Positions 34,152 to 38,951 of a stretch of DNA of 38,951 nt are shown here, piece after piece. A model generated the notes under the pieces. That model was not told where the DNA came from. It worked only from the letters and a program-made list of their open reading frames with translations, and made no database searches. The translations under genes and the position numbers were made by a program. Position 1 is the stretch's first letter; every line of letters begins with the position of its first letter. The stretch is from Balneolaceae bacterium (GTDB lineage: Bacteria; Bacteroidota; Rhodothermia; Balneolales; Cyclonatronaceae): NCBI GenBank assembly GCA_007694035.1, contig RECM01000150.1, forward strand, positions 1 through 38,951. Direction: 5' to 3'.

Positions 34152-35123
34152 CTAATAAATTTCAAATTGGTTCTCGCCTATCACATTCATGGTCAGCATA
34201 TTCTCTTCACAAATATCACGTAAAACACGTTCGGCACTTTCCGGCCTGCTGTACAGCACCGAAAAACGCTGGTTTTGAATTGCTTCGGGATTGGCTTCGA
34301 TCCGGGCGTCAAACCGGCGTTCGATTTCAGAAAAAATAAGTTCAAGCGGCTGGTCATTGAAAAACAATCCACCCTGTCTCCATGCCAGGAATCGCTCAAC
34401 AGTAGCTTCCTCCGGCTCGGTCGGCCTTTCACTGAGCTCTTTGAGCCTGCTGAGCTGGCCGGGCTTCAGTAATACACTGTTGTCGGGGCGGGCACGTGGA
34501 TAAAATTCGACCTCGCCATCTGAAATAACAACTGAAGTTTCATCTTCTGCCTGATCCTGGCGCGAACGCACATTAAAACTCGTGCCCATCACTTTGACCA
34601 TGGCGTTATGTGTTTCAACGATGAACGGTCTCGAATCCTCCCCGATTTCAAAAAATGCTTCTCCGTTCAGCGTCACATGCCGAACAGACGATGAAAAACT
34701 GCGGCGGAAAGATATCGACGACCCGCTGTTCAGATCCACACTTGAACCGTCGGTGAAAACATAGGAAACCTGCTCACCATAAGCCGCATTCACATCTATA
34801 CTACCGGTTATATACAGCATGTACCCAAGTGATGCTGCGATGGTTAAAACAGCTGCAGCTGCCCAGTAATAGAGTTGACTCCGGCCGGTTAATTCACTGT
34901 TTGTGCCCCGGTATTCCGGCTTATTTTGATTGCTGTCTTCAAACAGAATACTGCTTACAGCAGCATATGCCTCGTTCAGTTCATCTTCGGAAACATCCGG
35001 GGCAGAAGCGGGCAGTTCTCCGGTTTCAAGCCACAGTTTCCGGTAGATCTCCTGATCTTCGGGATCCTGTTCACTAATCCATCTCTCAATATCCGCTGGT
35101 ATAAAATATTTTTCATTTTTCAT
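34152..35123 (-). CDS. FecR-family anti-sigma/sigma-regulator
   Basis: 323 residues, single-pass inner-membrane protein. The cytosolic N-terminus (1-88) includes ERWISEQDPEDQEIYRKLW, followed by a helix LYYWAAAAVLTIAASLGYML (about 84-103). The periplasmic FecR domain shows GEQVSYVFTDGSSVDLNSGS and HVTLNGEAFFEI and DSRPFIVETHNAMVKVMGTS. The C-terminal DUF4974/STN-like domain (LELIFSEIERRFDARIEA) is the part that meets the receptor's STN domain. It overlaps the sigma gene by four bases (ATGA), and its ribosome binding site GAGGGA lies inside the end of the sigma gene, so the two are translationally coupled. It passes the receptor's signal to the sigma factor. Confidence 0.95.
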   Translation of the reverse strand: MKNEKYFIPADIERWISEQDPEDQEIYRKLWLETGELPASAPDVSEDELNEAYAAVSSILFEDSNQNKPEYRGTNSELTGRSQLYYWAAAAVLTIAASLGYMLYITGSIDVNAAYGEQVSYVFTDGSSVDLNSGSSISFRRSFSSSVRHVTLNGEAFFEIGEDSRPFIVETHNAMVKVMGTSFNVRSRQDQAEDETSVVISDGEVEFYPRARPDNSVLLKPGQLSRLKELSERPTEPEEATVERFLAWRQGGLFFNDQPLELIFSEIERRFDARIEANPEAIQNQRFSVLYSRPESAERVLRDICEENMLTMNVIGENQFEIY

Positions 35124-35689
35124 TGATATCCCTCAATATTCATATCCTTTAAATACACTCTGAGGTTTTTCATGGCGCCGGTTATGTGATTATTTACAGT
35201 GGCGGGTTTACATTCCATAATATCGGCGATCTCGTCGTGCGTAAGACCTTCCTGCCTGCTCAGCAGAAGTGCCTCTCGTTGCCTTTCCGGCAACCTGGAT
35301 ACGATTTTTTCTAATAGTTCCTGTATTCCCATGTTCTCATTCATTATGTCAGGTTCGGAATTTTCCGAGCCCATCAGATTCTCGTAATTTTCTTCATCAA
35401 ACCCGACAAGCCGTCTGTCTCTTATCTGGTTCAGGCATCTTGTATATACAATACGGTAAAGCAGTGATTTAATTGACCTGTCCGGGTCTACGGTGTCTCT
35501 ATGGTTCCAAAGTGTGATAAACGCTTCCTGCACTACATCTTTAGCCGCCTCTCTGGATTCAAGAATCCTGCTCGCATACGCAAGCAACATGGCATAGAAA
35601 TGGTTAAATATATTTTTAAACGCTTCCCGGTCTGAGGCTTTCAGGGCCTTGCTCCAATGAGCAACCATATTTGCAGTGTCTGAATCCAT
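35120..35689 (-). CDS. FecI-like ECF RNA polymerase sigma factor
   Basis: 189 residues. Region 2 reads DREAFKNIFNHFYAMLLAYA and AAKDVVQEAFITLW; region 4 reads RLPERQREALLLSRQEGLTH followed by EIADIMECKPATVNNHI. This is the Bacteroidota type of extracytoplasmic sigma factor that pairs with FecR and a TonB receptor. It heads the minus-strand set of sigma, FecR, receptor and T9SS protein. Its own promoter must lie in 35690-35900, which also carries the terminator of the upstream gene. Confidence 0.95.
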   Translation of the reverse strand: MDSDTANMVAHWSKALKASDREAFKNIFNHFYAMLLAYASRILESREAAKDVVQEAFITLWNHRDTVDPDRSIKSLLYRIVYTRCLNQIRDRRLVGFDEENYENLMGSENSEPDIMNENMGIQELLEKIVSRLPERQREALLLSRQEGLTHDEIADIMECKPATVNNHITGAMKNLRVYLKDMNIEGYQ

Positions 35690-35902
35690 ATAAACGGTTC
35701 ATCAATCAGGGTAAGCAGGTTCTGTATTTGTAATGGTACGGCCAAAGCAGCAATTTTATACAACTCGATTGACTGTCAGCTTTGGTTACGTTTACATTCT
35801 GCCCGAACATAAGCGGAATATCCGCATGTATTGATGATAACCATTATAGTATTTAATTATCCATAGGCACATAAGGTGTTGCATACTCAAATTGTTGTTT
35901 TC
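35690..35902. other. Promoter region of the sigma/FecR operon
   Basis: About 210 bases, AT-rich, between the sigma start and the terminator of the next upstream gene. It has no gene. No clear -33/-7 pair was placed. Confidence 0.45.
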
Positions 35903-35942
35903 AAAAAAAAAGTGATACACCCGTAGTCACGAATGTATCACT
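35903..35942 (-). terminator. Intrinsic terminator of the small CarboxypepD_reg gene
   Basis: Read on the minus strand: a perfect 9-base stem AGTGATACA/TGTATCACT (plus-strand 35934-35942 with 35911-35919), 14-base loop, then an unbroken run of T (eight As at 35903-35910 on the plus strand). A smaller 7-base hairpin, ACTGGTG (35953-35959) with CACCAGT (35970-35976), lies between it and the stop codon. This is the clearest terminator in the window. Confidence 0.92.
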
Positions 35943-36000
35943 CTCTCGGGATACTGGTGGTCTGGCGCACACCAGTTATCTGTTACCTCTCTTGAAGGTA

Positions 36001-36345
36001 CTATTCAGCTCTTTCGAGGAGTATATTCAACGTAACAGGCTCATCCGTAACTACGATTTCCTGCTCATAGGTATCATAACCTTCGAGTTCCACTGTTACA
36101 GTGTACTCACCGGCTTCCAGAGTTTCGAAGAAGAAGTATCCCTCTTCATCGGTTGTAGCCTTCATGTCGTGACCGACAATTTTGACCTCAATACCGGCGA
36201 CGGGTGTTTCTGAAACAGCGTCCCAAACATATCCGGAAAGATGTGCATCTTCAAGAACTACGGGTTTGTCCGTTGTCACAGCGAATGCAGAACCTACAAG
36301 AACTGCCATGATTAAAACAAACGGGGTAAACATTTTAACAAACAT
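36001..36345 (-). CDS. Small secreted CarboxypepD_reg-like protein
   Basis: 114 residues: a signal peptide (MFVKMFTPFVLIMAVLVGSAFA) and one beta-sandwich of the CarboxypepD_reg/SusC-N type (LSGYVWDAVSETPVAGIEVK, DEEGYFFFETLEAGEYTVTV, ending VTLNILLERAE). The start at 36343-36345 is chosen because AAAAAAAGG lies six bases upstream; two earlier ATGs at 36369 and 36393 lack a site. Such domains normally sit at the N-terminus of large receptors; a stand-alone exported copy with its own strong ribosome binding site and terminator suggests an abundant small periplasmic or surface protein. Function unknown. It belongs to a separate transcript from the sigma operon. Confidence 0.85.
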   Translation of the reverse strand: MFVKMFTPFVLIMAVLVGSAFAVTTDKPVVLEDAHLSGYVWDAVSETPVAGIEVKIVGHDMKATTDEEGYFFFETLEAGEYTVTVELEGYDTYEQEIVVTDEPVTLNILLERAE

Positions 36346-36564
36346 AATTAACCTTTTTTTATTTAGCATTTTGATTACACCCCTATTACACATGAAATAC
36401 CGGAGGTAACTAGTGTTAATTTGAAAAAAAAATAGATTAATGGTTTATTTCTGTTCTTTTAAGCAAAACGCATCGCTCATAATCTCTATTAAATCATTAA
36501 ATAATAGATTCTTATAAAGATGCAAAAGATTTCCAACCTGCTTTGGTAATCCTTCAGGTGCGGT

Positions 36565-36783
36565 TCAAAGTTGGAGTGGATTAAGCCCGGAAAGCAACAA
36601 TAGTGCGAACATCAGAAGGGCGATAATGGCAAACAGCAATAATTTCATCAGTACAATCAGATAATCTTCCCTGTTTTGCGGGAAATGGGGTACCTCATAA
36701 CCCAATCGTTTCATCAGCCAGGCCGACCCGAGAGAGGCTGTGATAAATACGAGCAGGAGAATCAGGATGTTCAGAAACAGCAT
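36565..36783 (-). CDS. Small two-helix membrane protein
   Basis: 72 residues; not recognised. Two hydrophobic helices (about 1-22, LFLNILILLLVFITASLGSA, and about 46-66, KLLLFAIIALLMFALLLLSG) flank a polar loop KRLGYEVPHFPQNREDY. It probably sits in the inner membrane with the loop on the cytosolic side. It follows the Omp85-type gene on the same strand with a 60-base gap and may be its co-transcribed last gene. No clear ribosome binding site. Confidence 0.7.
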   Translation of the reverse strand: MLFLNILILLLVFITASLGSAWLMKRLGYEVPHFPQNREDYLIVLMKLLLFAIIALLMFALLLLSGLNPLQL

Positions 36784-36843
36784 TTGGAGTGAATTATGTT
36801 CAGTGTTACGTAATATCGGCCGGTGGGCATTACCACAAACCGT

Positions 36844-38193
36844 TTAAAAAGCATATCCAATTCCAGCGTAAAAACGGATCATCTCTTTGCTGAAGCCAAG
36901 ATCTCCCCTGAAGAATACATCCCTGCGTGTGGTTGCGATTACACCACCAAATCCCAGGGTCATGTGATGATCGCGGACCAGGTCATCCATGTTTACAGTA
37001 TCAAAAACGCGGCCCCCATCCATAAATATCTGCCCGCCGAGCTGTATGCCCGTTGCCTCGTGGTGGAAAAACCAGTTTCTGATTTCAGCGCTGTAGTTTA
37101 CTGATGCGTTGTCAAGGAACCGCCTGAAGGCATAACCGCGAAGGGTTGTTTCTCCACCGAGGGAGGGAAGTTTCCAGTAGGGCACCGTTCCAATAGCCTG
37201 ATTATAGCTGATCTGCATGGCCAGTACCTGATCAAGCAGCAGCCTGAATCCGATATACTGGCTCAGTGATGTACGGATAACCGATCCACTGAAGTCGCTG
37301 CCCAGCAAACGGTGAGAGGCATCGATGCGAAGATCTGCCCGGTTGCCCCGGGTTGGCAGGAATTCGCTGTCGCGGTTTTCCCAGTTCAGCCCGATTCCCA
37401 CCGTATTGAACCATCCTCCGCCAACACCAACCGGCGGATCGGTTTCCATAAGCGTGAGGTCGTTGGTCACGGCCCTTTCATAGCTTACACCAAGACCGGG
37501 AACCACATCCAGTCGCCGCTGCCCAGCCGACCGGCTTACCGGAATCCGTGCCCTGAGATTTCCGCTTGCCGAAAGGGATGTGAAAAAATAGTGGTCGCTG
37601 TTCCACAGGTCCGAATCAAAGGCCGACCCGTTACCGATGCCGAAGTACGTATCCTGCGGAAAACGGAATGCAAACAGATGCAGCGTGGTCCGCACATTTG
37701 AACCCAGTGTCCGGGTAACATCAGAGAACAATTCGCCCGCAATCAGGCCTTTTGTGGATGCAGCCAGTTTTAGCTCCCTGAATGCCCTGAAGGGTGAATG
37801 ACCGCCCCTGAAATCGTACCGGTTCAGTTTAACCGCCCCGTAAAAGCCGTGATCGGAATTGTAGCTGAATCCAGGTAGTATGGCCACGTATACAGAATCA
37901 CGGCCGGCAGATGCTGCCTCACCAATCTCAAAGGTCTCTGCAGGGGTCCGGCCAAAACCTTCAGCCAGTCGGGCCTCTGAAGTGGTCCGGCCCTCAGCAC
38001 CCTTTTCTGAAGCTCCATTCTTTGAAACTCCATTGCCTGACGTTCCATCCCCTGACACTCCATTCCCTGACGCTATAATCACTGAAATGCCATACTCTGA
38101 AGCACCAATCAACTGTGCCGACAACATCACCGGATACAAAACAACCAGTAATAGCAGCAAACTGCGGATGTATAAAGATCGCGATCCGGTCAA
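36844..38193 (-). CDS. Omp85/BamA-type outer-membrane barrel without POTRA domains
   Basis: 449 residues. Signal peptide (SLLLLLVVLYPVMLSAQ), then a low-complexity segment of (A/S)GNG(V/T)S repeats (about 31-50), then a 16-strand-like Omp85 barrel. The family signature LGGETTLRGYAFRRF and the closing block MIRFYAGIGYAF are present. There is no POTRA domain and no patatin domain, so it is a short 'surface antigen' type; its role may be outer-membrane transport or anchoring of an unknown partner. Its start overlaps the CMD-like gene's stop by four bases (38190-38193), indicating coupled translation. The repeat segment is encoded by a 15-base tandem repeat. Confidence 0.87.
   Translation of the reverse strand: MTGSRSLYIRSLLLLLVVLYPVMLSAQLIGASEYGISVIIASGNGVSGDGTSGNGVSKNGASEKGAEGRTTSEARLAEGFGRTPAETFEIGEAASAGRDSVYVAILPGFSYNSDHGFYGAVKLNRYDFRGGHSPFRAFRELKLAASTKGLIAGELFSDVTRTLGSNVRTTLHLFAFRFPQDTYFGIGNGSAFDSDLWNSDHYFFTSLSASGNLRARIPVSRSAGQRRLDVVPGLGVSYERAVTNDLTLMETDPPVGVGGGWFNTVGIGLNWENRDSEFLPTRGNRADLRIDASHRLLGSDFSGSVIRTSLSQYIGFRLLLDQVLAMQISYNQAIGTVPYWKLPSLGGETTLRGYAFRRFLDNASVNYSAEIRNWFFHHEATGIQLGGQIFMDGGRVFDTVNMDDLVRDHHMTLGFGGVIATTRRDVFFRGDLGFSKEMIRFYAGIGYAF
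38011..38100 (-). repeat. Six 15-base tandem repeats inside the Omp85-type gene
   Basis: Six units, each 15 bases and ending CTGA or TTGA on the plus strand, with consensus xACTCCATTCCCTGA. They are in frame and encode SGNGV/SKNGA-type five-residue units just after the signal peptide. Copy-number change would keep the reading frame. Confidence 0.88.
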
Positions 38194-38546
38194 TTTTTCA
38201 GATTTCCCTCTTTTTCAAGAATTTCAAGTGTACCCACGGCGTGCCTCATATGCGGAATTACAATACTGCCTCCCACAATCAGGGCCACATTAAGTGCATC
38301 AACTATTTCATCTTTGGTCCAGCCCGCCTCCGCACACTGTTCAAGGTGGTAGTCAATACAGTCGTTGCACCGTAATACCGCAGAGGCTACCAGCCCCAGC
38401 AATTCCTTGTTCTTTCCACTTAAGGCCCCATCCCTGTAGGTATTCGTATCAAGATTGAAAAACCGTTTCACGCCCAGATGGTCCAGCTCCATGATCTTCC
38501 CGTTCATGGCCTTCCGGCTGCTGCGAAATTCATCAAGTCTGTTCAT
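38190..38546 (-). CDS. Carboxymuconolactone decarboxylase/AhpD-like protein
   Basis: 118 residues, all helical, cytosolic. The AhpD-type redox motif is intact: RCNDCIDYH (Cys60, Cys63, His67). The family includes carboxymuconolactone decarboxylases and alkylhydroperoxidases; the CxxC-x3-H pattern points to the second. It overlaps the Omp85-type gene by four bases (ATGA). The combination is unexpected, as the two functions have no obvious link. The protein's length is that of small AhpD-like members. Confidence 0.93.
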   Translation of the reverse strand: MNRLDEFRSSRKAMNGKIMELDHLGVKRFFNLDTNTYRDGALSGKNKELLGLVASAVLRCNDCIDYHLEQCAEAGWTKDEIVDALNVALIVGGSIVIPHMRHAVGTLEILEKEGNLKN

Positions 38547-38836
38547 AGTAATCGTTTAATAGTCAACATTTAAACCAAAGCAAAAAATGCGGCAAATGCC
38601 TGCATCCGGTACGCTGCAAATCAGAACTGGCCCTCAACACACCGAAGCAGTTCCAAATTTACAATAAATTATCGCCCGAAAACCAGATCAAATGCAGCCC
38701 GGAATGGGCTGCAAATTTCGAAATCAACAACGGCGGCACTATAAGTAATCTTCAAATCAGGGAAGTTCAGAACAATAGTATTGTGAAGCGGTTTTCAGGA
38801 TTTACTCCCGCCAACTTCTGCCTCACTCCGAATCAC
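38547..38836. other. Spacer upstream of the CMD-like gene
   Basis: About 290 bases without a gene, followed by a tandem repeat. It contains a tight hairpin: TGCAGCCC (38693-38700) with GGGCTGCA (38706-38713), five-base loop. It could be the end of a minus-strand transcript from beyond the window or a local RNA structure. Confidence 0.5.
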
Positions 38837-38893
38837 TTTTGCCTTTTGCCTTTTGCCTTTTGCTTTGTGTCTTGCGTCTTGCGTCTTGCGTCT
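38837..38893. repeat. Two adjoining heptanucleotide repeats
   Basis: TTTTGCC repeats nearly four times (38837-38862), then GTCTTGC repeats three and a half times (38869-38893). On the minus strand these read GGCAAAA and GCAAGAC. Both are 7-base units, and the second looks like a mutated and re-amplified form of the first. Confidence 0.92.
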
Positions 38894-38917
38894 CAATGTG
38901 TAAGTGCCTGAAATAGG

Positions 38918-38951
38918 TTGACATTTTTTCACCAATAAAAAGGAGCAAGAA
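38918..38951 (+). promoter_or_regulatory. Likely start region of a gene beyond the window
   Basis: A TTGACA box at 38918-38923 and a strong ribosome binding site AAAAGGAG (ending 38945) lie at the right edge of the window. A plus-strand gene probably starts within a few bases after position 38951. I cannot see its product. Confidence 0.4.

Overview
The window looks like a chromosomal segment of a free-living, non-phage bacterium of the Bacteroidota/Balneolota/Rhodothermota assemblage; Balneolota is my best guess (inference). Reasons: a secreted protein with a C-terminal NYPNPFNPAT-type type IX secretion sorting domain, a FecI-type sigma/FecR/STN-TonB receptor set, a second CarboxypepD_reg-like TonB receptor, a lipoprotein 6-bladed propeller, a Bacteroidota-style M24 peptidase, and class III fructose-bisphosphatase. 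Ribosome binding sites are weak or absent at many starts, as usual in this group. I saw no tRNA, rRNA, CRISPR array or complete mobile element.

Layout. 1-4.9 kb: class III FBPase (-), secreted M24 peptidase (+), two-domain VOC dioxygenase-like enzyme (-). 5.0-10.8 kb: membrane LytTR regulator (+), TonB receptor (+), propeller lipoprotein (-), secreted DUF1326 protein (+). 10.9-14.2 kb: ECF sigma factor plus a large Ser/Thr kinase-TPR receptor in one minus-strand operon. 14.2-15.5 kb: an AT-rich spacer with several inverted repeats and one small gene. 15.5-24.5 kb: six same-strand genes (double GNAT, OleC-like adenylating enzyme, UbiA-family prenyltransferase, PEP-synthase/rifampin-phosphotransferase-like enzyme, BtaA/DUF3419 aminocarboxypropyl transferase, dolichol/phytol-kinase-like CTP-dependent kinase), followed by an AT-rich secreted orphan. 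25.8-28.2 kb: MutS2. 28.4-35.7 kb: a minus-strand set reading sigma, FecR, STN-TonB receptor, T9SS cargo. 36.0-38.5 kb: a small secreted CarboxypepD_reg-like protein with a clear terminator, a two-helix membrane peptide, an Omp85-type outer-membrane barrel and an AhpD/CMD-like protein (4-base overlap).

The best candidate for an undescribed system is the 15.5-24.5 kb cluster. Its chemistry fits a lipid or prenyl-lipid pathway: acyl/amino acid activation, prenyl transfer in the membrane, ATP-dependent phosphoryl transfer, transfer of a 3-amino-3-carboxypropyl group from S-adenosylmethionine, and CTP-dependent phosphorylation of a lipid alcohol. The last two genes are coupled by an ATGA overlap. 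The betaine-lipid methyltransferase BtaB and the olefin partners OleA/B/D are absent here, so it is neither of those known pathways as it stands. The product is unknown.

A second theme is short tandem repeats (7, 9, 10 and about 11 bases) in four spacers. In each case the strand that is sense for the nearest downstream gene is purine-rich, and three of the four carry a GGYAAA-like core.
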